Shown here: piece after piece, positions 36,440 through 45,938 of the stretch | How the letters are laid out: every line of letters starts with the position of its first letter | How positions within the stretch are numbered: the first letter of the stretch is position 1 | From: CAWBOY01 sp963790585 | Lineage (GTDB): Bacteria > Planctomycetota > Planctomycetia > Gemmatales > Gemmataceae | Reading direction: 5' to 3' | Length of the DNA: 64,000 bases | Assembly (NCBI GenBank): GCA_963790585.1 | Contig: CAWBOY010000002.1 | Location: forward strand, 806,001 to 870,000 | Notes under the pieces: generated by a model | What the model was told of the DNA's origin: nothing | The model's database searches: none | What the model saw: only the letters and a program-made list of their open reading frames with translations | Program-made: the position numbers and the translations under genes

Positions 36440-39389
36440 GGGAGTTCTCCAATGACGACGGGGCGTACGTGTTCAGGCAACGTAAATCCGGCAAAAGGCG
36501 ATTTAAGGCATCTTCTAATTCTTCTAATAGAGATCCTGCATCCGCGAGCTTTTGATTCTTCGCGGTCAGTTCGAGCGACTCGGCTGCGACCAGAGCTTCC
36601 TCGGCCGCGAAAATGCTTACCGATCCTTTGATCGAATGGGCAGCTCGCTGTAGCGTGGTCGCATCGCCAGCGCTCAGAGCAGCGCGAGCCTGGGCTAGCC
36701 ACGTGGGCGATTCGGCTAGGAACATTTCCGCTAGTTCCGCCAGCATCTTCGCATCTCCACCCGTATGTGCAAGGGCTTCTTCTCGATTGAATCCAGATAT
36801 TGTTCGCGCACGTTGCTCGGCCTCGGAAGCTTCGGGGGCAACGCGGAGCCCGATCTCTTCCGTTGCCTTCTGATTCAGCGAATTCGATACCGACGCGAGC
36901 AGGCGATAGAGTTCGATCGGTGCCACCGGCTTGGTGAGGTAATGGTCCATGCCGGCGGCCAAACAGCGCTCGCGGTCCCCCTTCATGGCATGGGCCGTCA
37001 GCGCGATCAGCGGCAGGTGTTTGTCCGTCCCCTGCTCGCCAGCACGGATCCGGTGGGCGGTCTCAAAGCCGTCCATCTCCGGCATCTGCACATCGAGCAT
37101 GACGGCGTCGAAGGACTCGCGCTCCAGGGCGCGCAATGCGTCTTTGCCGTTGTTGGCGACGACCGCGACGTGACCCTGGCGCTGCAACAAACCGATTAAC
37201 AACGTTTGATTGACGTGGCTATCCTCGGCGACCAGAAGCCGCAGTGGACGGCAGGCGGGGACCGCCACATGTCGATTTCCGTGCGCGCCATCATGCTTAT
37301 GCTCCCTCTCGATGCCCGCGAGGTCGAGCAATTGCCCAAGCGTCCGCAGGAGATCGCGCGGCTTGACGGGCTTGGTCAGCGCCACGGGATCGGCCGGGTG
37401 GGCCCCTGGGCCGCCCGGAATCCCCAGGAAAATCACGGGCGTCGGAGCGAAAGTCTGGCGCCACGCATCCGCGCCAAGGTCACGAATGAGGCGCGCATCG
37501 GCAATGACGACGTCGAAGTTATGGGTTCCCGCCAGCACGCTTGCATTATAGAGATCCGAAATCTCCGTAGTGCGTGCGCCCCAAGCATGCAAGTTGGCGC
37601 TCAAAAACCGGCGCTGCGTTTCATTGGCGTCAACGACCAAGACTTCGACGTCGCGCAGCGGCGCCGCGGCTTCCGAGTGCCGCCAATCGTCGGTCACTGC
37701 TGCCAGGCGTACCCGAAAGCGAAAGGTACTGCCCACGCCGGAGGCGCTTTCTAACTCAAACGAACCTCCCATAAGCTGCACAAGCGAGTTAGCGATCGTC
37801 AGCCCGAGCCCGGTGCCGCCATATTTCCGCGTCATCGAGCCATCGGCCTGGACGAACGGCTGGAAGATGGCCTGTTGTTTTTCTGGAGGGACGCCGATCC
37901 CGGTATCACGAACCGTGAACTCGAGTTCGCGCACCGTCGCGTCGCTGGCATCGGCGAAGCTGGGAACGATCTGGACGGTCAAAGAAACTTCGCCGGTGTC
38001 GGTGAACTTAATGGCGTTGCTCAGCAGGTTGAGTAACGCCTGGCGCAGCCGCGGCCAATCGCCGCTCCAACGGTCGGCCGCCTGTGGGTCGATGTGATAG
38101 GCAAGCTCCAGCCCCTTGCCGAATGCCCGCGGCGCCAGAGTCTTTATCATGTCGCCGATGGAATCGCGCAGCGAAAACGGCTGCGGGTCGAGTTCCAGCC
38201 AACCGCCCTCGATCTTGGAGAAATCAAGGAGATCGTTGATCACGCCGAGCAATATGTGCCCGGAAGAGGTCACCATGTTCAAGTAATCACGTTGAACATC
38301 GCTCAAGTCGGTATCGAGGACAAGCTCGGTCATGCCGAGGATGCCGTGCAGTGGCGTGCGAATCTCATGGCTGACGTTGGCGAGAAATTGATTCTTGGCC
38401 TTATTGGCTTCTTCCGCCGCTTGCTTGGCGCGCTCGAGTTCCTGCGTCGCTTGCACGCGCGCGGTGATGTCCGTGTGCGAGCCGGCCATGCGATAGACCT
38501 TGCCCTGTAGATCGCGCACTGCCTCGCCGCGCGTCAGAATCCAGCGGTAGCTGCCATTCTTATGCAGCAGCCGATGCTCGAGTTCAAATATCGCTCGTTT
38601 GCCGGAGATATATTCGTTTATCGCGAGCAAGGCGTTGTCACGATCGTCTGGATGTAGGCGATTTTTCCACTCGTCAAAGTGGTTTGAAATCTCGTCGTTG
38701 CCATAACCCAGCATTTCCTTCCAGCGCGGCGAGTAATAAACCTCGTTCTTGGTCAGGTCCCAATCCCATATACCGTCGCGCGAGCCTTGAACGGCGAGAG
38801 CAAATCGTTCGCGGCTCAAGCGAAGCTCTTCTTCCGTTCGCTTTCGTTCCGTCAATTCACGGACGTGAAGCAGTAATGCGGGAGTGCCGGAATAGTCGAT
38901 GCGGCGCGACCGCAGCTCGACCGGAATGGCGACGCCGTCCCGCGTCCAGCTAAACGTTTCGAGGTGAAAGACTTCTTTTTCGAGATGACTACGGAAGCCA
39001 CGCCGGAGGTTTTCTCGGTAATGGGCGGGCGCCAGCGAGTAGATGTTGCAGCCGATTAACTCCGCGCGCGTCATTTGATGGAGTTTGCAGCCTGCGGGGT
39101 TGACGTCGAGAATGATTCCGTCGTAGTCCTCGACGAAAATGCCGTCGGGGGAACTGTTGAACAACGTCCGAAAGCGAAGCTCACTCTGGCGCAGCGCCTC
39201 GTCCGCTTTGTGAGGATCGCGAAGGACCGCTTCGGCTGTACCGTTCTCAAAGGGGGCCGCGAAGGTGTTTCCGGTGCGCACGAGTTCATCCTTGGAGATT
39301 CGACGAGGAGTTTCGCCGCAAAGAGGGCACGGGAAAGCGTCGATCGCCTCCCATTGATGGCCTCTGGGGCAGCTCCATCGCGCTGGCAT
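36417..39389 (-). CDS. Hybrid histidine kinase: PAS-PAS-HisKA-HATPase-REC-REC-HPt
   Basis: This 990-residue protein starts with a short zinc-ribbon-like patch (CPRGHQWEAIDAFPCPLCG, residues 7-25). Two PAS domains follow (about 66-180 and 190-312), then HisKA with His341 in NVSHEIRTPLHGILG. The ATPase (about 445-562) has DTGIGVPPEK and KYGGTGLGLTIA. Receiver 1 (about 580-690) keeps Asp631 but is divergent; receiver 2 (about 717-832) has Asp766 in AVMLDVQMPEMDGFE. A C-terminal HPt carries His918 in RAAHSIKGS. No membrane segment is seen, so it probably senses a cytoplasmic signal through PAS. The complete phospho-relay in one chain should pass phosphate to the overlapping downstream regulator at 35513. 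Confidence 0.9.
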   Translation of the reverse strand: MPARWSCPRGHQWEAIDAFPCPLCGETPRRISKDELVRTGNTFAAPFENGTAEAVLRDPHKADEALRQSELRFRTLFNSSPDGIFVEDYDGIILDVNPAGCKLHQMTRAELIGCNIYSLAPAHYRENLRRGFRSHLEKEVFHLETFSWTRDGVAIPVELRSRRIDYSGTPALLLHVRELTERKRTEEELRLSRERFALAVQGSRDGIWDWDLTKNEVYYSPRWKEMLGYGNDEISNHFDEWKNRLHPDDRDNALLAINEYISGKRAIFELEHRLLHKNGSYRWILTRGEAVRDLQGKVYRMAGSHTDITARVQATQELERAKQAAEEANKAKNQFLANVSHEIRTPLHGILGMTELVLDTDLSDVQRDYLNMVTSSGHILLGVINDLLDFSKIEGGWLELDPQPFSLRDSIGDMIKTLAPRAFGKGLELAYHIDPQAADRWSGDWPRLRQALLNLLSNAIKFTDTGEVSLTVQIVPSFADASDATVRELEFTVRDTGIGVPPEKQQAIFQPFVQADGSMTRKYGGTGLGLTIANSLVQLMGGSFELESASGVGSTFRFRVRLAAVTDDWRHSEAAAPLRDVEVLVVDANETQRRFLSANLHAWGARTTEISDLYNASVLAGTHNFDVVIADARLIRDLGADAWRQTFAPTPVIFLGIPGGPGAHPADPVALTKPVKPRDLLRTLGQLLDLAGIEREHKHDGAHGNRHVAVPACRPLRLLVAEDSHVNQTLLIGLLQRQGHVAVVANNGKDALRALERESFDAVMLDVQMPEMDGFETAHRIRAGEQGTDKHLPLIALTAHAMKGDRERCLAAGMDHYLTKPVAPIELYRLLASVSNSLNQKATEEIGLRVAPEASEAEQRARTISGFNREEALAHTGGDAKMLAELAEMFLAESPTWLAQARAALSAGDATTLQRAAHSIKGSVSIFAAEEALVAAESLELTAKNQKLADAGSLLEELEDALNRLLPDLRCLNTYAPSSLENSHERTQHR

Positions 39390-39508
39390 AAAAGCTACTC
39401 ACGGATTGGCTCTGCCGCCGTGACGGGTACGAACGCAGTTGTAGTGACAGAGCCATAGCTGCAAATTACTCTCTCCGCGCGCGCGTAGCAAGCAGGAAGT
39501 CGGCGAGG

Positions 39509-39623
39509 AAATTTGGAGGGTGTAACCAAATTCTCCGGGGGCGAAATCGTTCGCTGCCACTCAGGGTGTTGCCCTGGGCGGCCGAAGCCAATGTTCACCG
39601 CAAGAGAATTTGGTTACCCCAAT
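39509..39623. repeat. Inverted repeat in divergent gap
   Basis: GAGAATTTGGTTACCCC (39603-39619) is the imperfect complement of the arm at 39509-39534 (ATTTGGAGGGTGTAACCAAA and onward). The gap 39390-39733 between the kinase and the receiver gene also has GGCTCTG and CAGAGCC near 39406 and 39447. No coding sequence is supported there. Confidence 0.5.
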
Positions 39624-39733
39624 TTGGAAGATTGGAAGTTAACCTCGCGCTCGCCAAGGCCGCGCCGGGTTGCTAAGATAAACCTACCTGCCTCACGCTC
39701 GCCCGGTGCTTCCTCTACAGAGGACTTTCATTC

Positions 39734-40126
39734 ATGGCGGAACCAAAGACCATTCTTCTCGTAGATGACGATACCGAGTTGAGCGACGGATTGCGGGCTG
39801 TCCTCGAGCGCCAGGGCTACCGCGTGATCCAGGCCCGCGACGGCCAGCAAGGCAAGCAGCAGATCTACAATCAACGGCCCGATCTCGTCATCCTCGACAT
39901 GATGATGCCGCGCATGGGCGGCTATCCGGTACTCGAACACTTCCGCGACAAGCCGGACGCGCCGCCGATTATCATGATTACCGCGAACGAAGGTAGCCGC
40001 CACAAAGCCTATGCCGAGTATCTCGGCGTGATCGATTACATTCGCAAACCGTTCGCCATGGAAAGGCTCGTCGAAGCCGTGCAGCGCGGACTGGCTCAAG
40101 AACCGCCAAAAACCGAGCCCGAGTGA
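39734..40126 (+). CDS. Single-domain response regulator (receiver)
   Basis: This 130-residue CheY-like receiver has no output domain. It shows KTILLVDDDTELSDGLRAVL (acidic pair at 11-13), the phosphorylation site Asp55 in LVILDMMMPRMGGYP, the conserved Thr in IIMITANEG and the Lys in YIRKPFAME. ATG 39734 is preceded by AGAGGAC. It is transcribed divergently from the hybrid kinase and may act as an additional phosphate receiver or sink, or work with another kinase elsewhere. The proline-rich end is probably a short unstructured tail. Confidence 0.85.
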   Translation: MAEPKTILLVDDDTELSDGLRAVLERQGYRVIQARDGQQGKQQIYNQRPDLVILDMMMPRMGGYPVLEHFRDKPDAPPIIMITANEGSRHKAYAEYLGVIDYIRKPFAMERLVEAVQRGLAQEPPKTEPE

Positions 40127-40136
40127 CCTTATATAG

Positions 40137-40154
40137 CCCCCGGCTTGCCGGGGG
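40137..40154. terminator. Short G/C hairpin after receiver gene
   Basis: CCCCCGG (40137-40143) pairs with CCGGGGG (40148-40154) around a CTTG loop, 10 bases after the receiver stop. No T-tract follows. Confidence 0.45.
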
Positions 40155-40184
40155 GTCATCTCTCACGCAAGGTTTGCATCCATC

Positions 40185-41679
40185 GTGGCACCGATCACCA
40201 AAGCCGCGAGCATCCTTCTAATACGTAATCATGCATCCGAGCAAATTTTCCTCGTCACCCGCTCGGAAAAACTCCGCTTCATGGGTGGCTTCACCGCCTT
40301 TCCAGGCGGGAAGCTCGACCCCGAAGACATCACCCTGTCAGTCCCCGAGGTCGGCCTCGATGCACGCCGAGTCTGTGCCGTCCGAGAGCTGTTCGAGGAA
40401 ACGGGCGTCCTGATTGCGCCATGAGGATGGCTCTTTTCCAAGGAACAACGCAATCTTGGCCGAAGCGCGCGGCAAACTTCTCGCTGGTTGCACGACCTTC
40501 GCGGCGCTAACGCGCGAACTTGGTTTGTCCATCCAGCCTGCCGACATCGAACCGGTTGGGAATCTCGTAACGCCTGCTTTTTCGCCCATCCGCTTTGATA
40601 CCACGTTTTTCCTCACCGCCTCGCCCGAAGGGCAGTTTGCCGAAGTCTGGCCCGGCGAGTTGAGCGAAGGCCAATGGCTCGATGCGGGCGAAGCCCTGGA
40701 TCGATGGGCCCAAGCGCAGCTGCTCATCGCGCCGCCGTCGGTGGCCGTTCTGCAGGTAATTCGAGGTCAGCCTTTATCGGAGTTTTCAGAGAGAATAAGA
40801 GGTTTGTCGCCGGCGGACGACGACACGGTGCCGCCGATTTTCTTTAGCCCCGCCGTACGTTTGTTGCCTCTACCATACGCTGGCTTACCGCCCGCGACGC
40901 ACACCAATGCCTATTTGATCGGCACCGGCCCGACCTGGCTCCTCGACCCCGCCTGCACCGACCCAACCGAGCAACAGCGGCTTTTTGACGTCCTCGACCA
41001 GGAAACAGCCGACGGCCGAAAGCTCGCCGGCGTGATTCTCTCGCACCACCATCCGGACCACATCGGCGCAGCCAGCGCTTGTGCAACCCGTTTCTCGGTG
41101 CCGATCCTGGCTCACGCGGAAACGAGCCGATTGCTGACTGGCAAAGTCCGAATCGACCGTTTTCTTCAGGACGGCGAGCCGCTCGACCTCGGCTTGGCTC
41201 CGCACGGTCGGGGCCGATGGCACCTTGAAACAATGCTGACGCCCGGCCATGCTCCAGGCCATCTCTCCTTTTACCAGCCGGATTATGGCTTACTCTTCGT
41301 CGGCGATATGGTGTCAACGCTTTCGTCGGTCATCATCGTCCCGCCGGAAGGCGACATCGCCTTGTATCTAAATTCGCTGCACCGGCTGTTGGCCAAGCCC
41401 GCGCGCTTGCTGTTGCCCGGACATGGGCCTGTCAGTGCGCGACCTGCTTATTTGATCAAGGAATGCATCGAAAATCGCGTCAAACGGGAAAGACAGTTGA
41501 TTGAAATACTAACGCCGGCGCCTCGCACACTGGAGGAGTTGACTCTGGAATTGTACCGTGGCCTACCGGACAATCTAATGCCGCTGGCCCAGGGACAAAC
41601 GGCGGCAGGTCTGGAAAAGCTGCGTCGGGAAGGGCGCGTGCTCGTGCGCGACCAACGCTGGGAAATGAAGGAAGCATGA
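40185..41679 (+). CDS. NUDIX hydrolase fused to MBL-fold hydrolase, one frameshift
   Basis: The start is a GTG at 40185. The first 80 residues (to about 40418) carry the NUDIX fold SILLIRNHASEQIFLVTRS and the NUDIX box FPGGKLDPED...RRVCAVRELFEETGVLIA. The frame then moves by one base near 40420 (LIA to RHEDGSFPRNNAIL) and continues for about 415 residues. Residues from about 230 onward are a LACTB2-type MBL domain: THTNAYLIGTGPTWLLDPA, SHHHPDHIGAA (HxHxDH), TPGHAPGHLSFY, FVGDMVSTLSS and LLPGHGPV, with a winged-helix-like tail. One polypeptide would therefore combine nucleotide-diphosphate hydrolysis with a zinc hydrolase or nuclease. Related NUDIX-MBL fusions are known in bacteria, but the substrate pair here is unknown. 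Both motif sets are intact. Confidence 0.8.
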
Positions 41680-41728
41680 AGCACCCGGGGAACGCCAATT
41701 TGCTGACGCTCTGGAGGTGCTTCAGGAT

Positions 41729-41810
41729 CGTGGCCGGGGTCGGTAATCCGACCCCGGTTTTCGGGAGGCGCATGGGCTACAACGGGGTCGGATTACCGAC
41801 CCGGGCCACG
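41729..41810. repeat. Double-palindrome inverted repeat, copy B
   Basis: Arms at 41729-41755 and 41782-41810 each contain GGTCGGTAATCCGACC and pair with each other. The architecture is the same as at 8939-9020, with a different loop. It lies at the convergent junction of the NUDIX-MBL gene and the TIGR03000 gene, so a terminator role is possible. Confidence 0.75.
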
Positions 41811-41813
41811 ACT

Positions 41814-41850
41814 CGGCACGTTGGAAACGTGCCGCCTCTAGGGACAGTCT
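41814..41850. repeat. Single arm of the GGCACGTTGGAAACGTGCC repeat
   Basis: CGGCACGTTGGAAACGTGCC and the following GGGACAGTCTC match one arm of the inverted repeat at 32128-32281. It directly abuts the repeat at 41729-41810. Confidence 0.6.
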
Positions 41851-41873
41851 CATGGCAATCACAACCGAGTCGT

Positions 41874-42881
41874 TTACCGGTTAGAGACGCTCGACGAATT
41901 CAAGTCCCGAAAATCGACCACAACCGTTTCCCCCGCAGTGACGATTGCTCGCTTGCTCTTGCTAATCGTCTGGCCATCGGCCCGCAGCTCCGCTTTCACA
42001 GTGTAGAAATACTTCTGGCCCTGCTGCAACTTCGGCGTTTCAAAGCCGGCGCTGTCGGTCGTGACCTCGACTGGTTGATCGTCTACCAGGATTTTGGCTC
42101 CCTTCGGCGCGACGATCTTCACCTTAGCGACGCCTTCCTTTACGCCAGCCAAATTGACGGTGGCACTCTTTGACAAATCGCTAAAATCAACGCGCGTCTC
42201 GATATTCGCGTGAATCGCCACCTTTTCGGTGCGCGTAACGGTTTTTCCATCGCGGACCGCTTCGGCGGTTACGGTGTAGAAGTAATTCTGATTCGCCATC
42301 AGGCTCGGCGTCGCGAAAGCCTGCTCTTCCTTCTGCCGAACCGCCACCTGACCGTTGACGGTTACCTTCACATCGATCGGCGCCTTGACGACGAGTGTAC
42401 CTGGGGCGCTGCTGGGTACAGAACTCTGGATGGTTACCGCACTGGACGGCAATACGGCGTAACCCGGCGAATACGCGGGAACGCCATAGACCGTCGGGGC
42501 GACATAAGCCGGCGCGTAGCTCATGCCATAAGCATAAGCCGACACACTACCGCAACAGCTGCCGCCGAAACAGCTGCTGCCGTAACAGCTGTAGCCATAT
42601 CCATAGGTGCCTGGGACGTACCATATCGGGCTGCCGAAGCATCCGGAGCAGCCGCAGCAACCGTAGCAGCCGCCGTAGTAATTGGAATACCCGCAACAAC
42701 CGGAGCTGCCGTAATAGGTATAGCCAGGATAGCCGTAGCCGCAGCATCCGCCACAGCAGTTGGAGTAGCCGCAACAACCGCTGCAGCAACCATGAAAGGC
42801 GGAGAAGCCAAACCCACCGAACCCAGCATCCGGGGCGGCGCTGCTCGTGGCGAGCATGGTAGCTAACACGACGCTGTACAT
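41874..42881 (-). CDS. Secreted Cys/Gly-rich protein with two TIGR03000 repeats
   Basis: ATG 42881 follows GGGAG by nine bases. The 335-residue product has a signal-like start (YSVVLATMLATSSAA). Then comes an extreme Cys/Gly/Tyr region (about residues 20-125), with repeats such as GCCGYSNCCGGCCGYGYPG. Two copies of a domain of about 80 residues follow, with GTLVVKAPIDVKVTVNGQ and AKVKIVAPKGAKILVDDQ openings and YFYTV plus V-x-V-DFxDL endings. I recognise these as the planctomycete TIGR03000 domain. The protein is probably exported and cross-linked in the cell wall or stalk through disulfides, as suggested for other Cys-rich planctomycete wall proteins; this is inference. An upstream in-frame ATG at 42983 lacks a ribosome site. 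Confidence 0.75.
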   Translation of the reverse strand: MYSVVLATMLATSSAAPDAGFGGFGFSAFHGCCSGCCGYSNCCGGCCGYGYPGYTYYGSSGCCGYSNYYGGCYGCCGCSGCFGSPIWYVPGTYGYGYSCYGSSCFGGSCCGSVSAYAYGMSYAPAYVAPTVYGVPAYSPGYAVLPSSAVTIQSSVPSSAPGTLVVKAPIDVKVTVNGQVAVRQKEEQAFATPSLMANQNYFYTVTAEAVRDGKTVTRTEKVAIHANIETRVDFSDLSKSATVNLAGVKEGVAKVKIVAPKGAKILVDDQPVEVTTDSAGFETPKLQQGQKYFYTVKAELRADGQTISKSKRAIVTAGETVVVDFRDLNSSSVSNR

Positions 42882-42987
42882 GAATGAGTCTCCCGAGGTG
42901 ATGAAAAAAACCGTGGCGGAACAGTGCAATGCAACGCAAATCCTTGCAATCCCTATTCCGCGCAGACCGCGCATCTTCAACATTTGA

Positions 42988-43016
42988 CGATAAATCGACA
43001 GGACCTACGCTGTCAA
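42988..43016 (-). promoter_or_regulatory. Candidate promoter of the TIGR03000 gene
   Basis: On the minus strand a perfect TTGACA (43011-43016) and TTATCG (42988-42993) are 17 bases apart, about 107 bases before the chosen ATG. The gap 42882-43263 between divergent genes shows no gene. Confidence 0.45.
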
Positions 43017-43263
43017 ACGGTAATATAGTAAAAATAGGAAGATTAGGTAAATTAGAAAAGATGAAAGTGCGCAGCACGCCGACGCGACGGTTCAGATTTC
43101 ACTGACCATCTATTTGACTTCGCCCCCGAAGCCTGATAGACCTAAGCCCTATCTAGGCCGGCTGAAGGGGCGACAGCCAAAATCAATGCCATGACACCAG
43201 TTGCGGACGCGACGCGCGGGCAGCCCCGGGCGCTCTCTCCGTGTCCGCCGGGAGCTTCGTTGG

Positions 43264-44993
43264 ATGAACGATCTACAAAGCAAAAGCAGCGTGCCGACAT
43301 CCGGTCAGGCGCCTGAGCCGACCTTCAATGAAATGGTCCTATTCTGGGCCAGCTTCATGACGCTGATTGCCGCGGGTATTGGCTTTTCGGTTCGAGGCGA
43401 CATTCTCGGCGCTCGGGCGCGAAATTTGGCTTCACGCAATCCGAATTAGGCGCGATTACGGGCGGAGGTTTGACAGGCTTTGGCATCAGCATCATCGCCT
43501 TGAGCTTCCTGATCGACTACATCGGTTATGGCCGGCTCATGATCTTGGCTTTCTTGCTACATACCTCCTCCGCGATTGTCACCTTCGCCGCCGCGCCAGT
43601 CTTCGCTACCTACGGCAAAGATGGCGCCTTCTGGTGCCTCAACATCGGCATGTGGCTTTTCGCTCTTGGCAATGGTACTTGCGAAGCGGTCATCAATCCT
43701 TTGACCGCGACTCTGTTCCGCAAAAACAAGACGCACTGGCTCAACATCCTCCACGCTGGCTGGCCGGCTGGACTTGTGCTCGGCGCTTTCATCGTCATCG
43801 GCTTCAATACGCTTGCGCCGACCCTGTCATGGGAATGGAAGCTGGGCGTCTTCCTCGTTCCCACGCTGCTTTACGGCATTTTGATGGTGGGCCGCAAATT
43901 CCCGCAATCGGAAGCCAGCGAATCCGGCATGTCGATGAAGGGCATGTTATTGGCAATGGTTTCGCCAATGCTCTTCTTCCTCTTCTTCCTCCACGCACTC
44001 GTCGGTTATGTGGAACTGGGCACGGATAGCTGGATCATCAACATCACCAAGATCGTATTGCAAAACGGCAACATGGCATTGTGGGCCTTTATTTGGACTA
44101 ATGTCTTGATGTTCGTTCTGCGCTTCTTCGCGGGGCCGATTGTTCATAAAATCTCTCCCGTTGGTCTTCTTTTCGCATGTGCTTGCCTCGGCACGATTGG
44201 CTTGATTCTCCTAGGCTTGCCGATGACGAACACGGTTCCCCTGTGGCTTGCCGCAGTCACCATCTACGCGCTCGGCAAAACCTTTTATTGGCCGACCATG
44301 CTGGGTGTAGTGTCTGAACGCTTCCCGAAAGCCGGCGCACTTGCTCTCGGCATTTGCGGCGGCATTGGCATGATCTCGGCAGGTATGCTCGGTGGCCCCG
44401 GCATCGGGTATTCGCAAGATTATTTCGCCGTGAAATCGCTCGCGGACAACAAGGCGACTTATGACCGCTACAAGGCTCAAAACGAGGTGAAGAACAAGAG
44501 CGGCGAAGTGGAAAAGACCGCGGACGGTAGGCCGAAAATGGCCGATGACGCCAAGGGCTTTCTCGAATTCACAGGCATCTTCCCGAAAGTGACCGGATTG
44601 GATGGATCTAAAGTCGATATCCTGCTCGGCGATCCGGGCGAAGACAATGGCATGGCCAAAAAACTGAATGCGGACATCAAAAACTACACGACAGTTTCCG
44701 GCAAACCTCTGCAGGATAACGCCAACCTCTATCAACTCGAAACGTGGTGGAACTCCGAAGGGAAGCCGAACTCTCCCGTCGACAAGGAACCGCTCGAAAA
44801 GGCTCGATTGGACGGCGGCAAGCAAGCACTACTCTGGACGGCCGTTGTGCCCGCCACAATGGCCGTTGGTTATCTGCTGCTCTTCTTGTACTTCAAGATG
44901 ACCGGTGGCTACACAGCCCAAACGCTTGCGGGCCACGCGGTCAAGGATGATGAAAAGTTCACCGGCGGCACCCAGGGCCCCGGCGAAGGATGA
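43264..44993 (+). CDS. MFS transporter, one frameshift
   Basis: ATG 43264 follows GGGAG. The first TM segment (NEMVLFWASFMTLIAAGIGFSVRGDILG) ends in a stop after a one-base loss near 43415. The main frame resumes with FGFTQSELGAITGGGLTGFG and runs to 44993. The whole is about 577 residues with 12 predicted TM helices (for example IIALSFLIDYIGYGRLMILAF and ALLWTAVVPATMAVGYLLLFLYF). A hydrophilic insert of about 130 residues before the last helix (DRYKAQNEVKNKSGEVEKTADG and onward) is unusual. Features such as WLNILHAGWPAGLVLGA fit sugar- or nucleoside-type MFS carriers. The substrate cannot be told from the sequence. A strong hairpin follows at 45013-45044. Confidence 0.8.
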
Positions 44994-45012
44994 GAGAAAT
45001 GAACGGTCTTGG

Positions 45013-45044
45013 TTTAGGCGCGAGACGTTCGTTTCGCGCCTAAA
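45013..45044. terminator. Hairpin after MFS gene
   Basis: A 15-base stem (TTTAGGCGCGAGACG, 45013-45027, with CGTTTCGCGCCTAAA, 45030-45044; one G-T pair) closes a two-base TT loop. It lies 20 bases after the MFS stop. No T-tract follows. Confidence 0.6.
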
Positions 45045-45110
45045 TACCCCTGACTTCGCTACAATAACCCCTCAATGCCGTCGTGCGACGGCGGGCTCGG
45101 GGGCAGCGTC

Positions 45111-45893
45111 ATGGCCGGAACGCGGATCTTTACTTTCCTCGGCACCGGCACTTCCGTCGGTGTTCCGATGATCGGCTGCGACTGTGCCGTCTGCCGCTCC
45201 ACCGATCCGCACAATCACCGCTATCGCTGCTCGGTTTTAATCCGCTTGCCGCAAGGCAACATCCTGATCGACACGTCGCCCGAGCTTCGTCTGCAGTTGC
45301 TCCGCGAACGAGTTGGCCTCGTGCATGCCGTGCTGTACACCCATTACCACGCAGACCACCTCATGGGCCTCGACGACCTTCGCCCGATCCCGCGACTGAT
45401 CGGCGGTCCGGTCCCGATTTATTGCGCTCCAGAAGTCGAAGGGAAGATCCGCACGGCCTTCTCTTACGCCTTCGGCCCGGGAGCGGAAAGACTCAGCTCG
45501 GGTTTCATTCCCAAGCTAACGTTTGAACGTTTGACCGGCGCTCCCTTTGAGGTGTTAGGTGAGCTGATAACGCCGATTTTGCTTCAGCACGCTCATTTCG
45601 ACGTATATGGCTTCCGCATCGGCAACGTCGCGTATTGCACGGATGTCAGTCTCATCCCAAGAAGTAGTTGGCCGTTATTGCAAGATTTGGACGTGTTGAT
45701 ACTCGACGCGCTCCGCTACGCGCCGCATCCCGCGCACTTCGGTATAAATCAGGCTTTGGACGTGATTTCGCAGCTGGAGCCGAAGCAAGCGTATTTGACG
45801 CACATGAGCCATGAATTGGAGCATGAAACCGTGAACGCACAACTTCCACCCAACGTCCGCCTCGCCTATGATGGCTTGAGCTTCGCGTTTTGA
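45111..45893 (+). CDS. MBL-fold hydrolase (PhnP-like)
   Basis: This 260-residue protein has the MBL fold of the PhnP phosphodiesterase group. TFLGTGTSVGVPMIGCDCAVC carries the Cys-rich zinc-ribbon-like loop (C-x-C-x-x-C) that marks PhnP relatives. YTHYHADHLMGLDDLRPI is the HxHxDH metal site. Further ligands are in HAHFDVYGFRI, CTDVSLIP and LTHMSHELEHE. In PhnP the enzyme hydrolyses cyclic ribose phosphodiesters; here no phosphonate genes are nearby, so a general phosphodiesterase is the safer call. Start ATG 45111 directly precedes the conserved GTR-IFTFLGTG region. It ends 45 bases before the tRNA-Met gene. Confidence 0.85.
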   Translation: MAGTRIFTFLGTGTSVGVPMIGCDCAVCRSTDPHNHRYRCSVLIRLPQGNILIDTSPELRLQLLRERVGLVHAVLYTHYHADHLMGLDDLRPIPRLIGGPVPIYCAPEVEGKIRTAFSYAFGPGAERLSSGFIPKLTFERLTGAPFEVLGELITPILLQHAHFDVYGFRIGNVAYCTDVSLIPRSSWPLLQDLDVLILDALRYAPHPAHFGINQALDVISQLEPKQAYLTHMSHELEHETVNAQLPPNVRLAYDGLSFAF

Positions 45894-45938
45894 GCCGCGA
45901 ACCCGTGCCGACACACGATGTGTCTAGGAATTTCGTCA

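Noticed and set aside
35771..36631. A 286-residue plus-strand frame opposite the response regulator
   Set aside because: It is the complement of receiver and ATPase motifs and crosses two real genes.
42210..42866. Plus-strand frame rich in Ala/Val opposite the Cys-rich protein
   Set aside because: It arises from the repetitive complement of the CCG/GGY codons; no start signal or motif is present.
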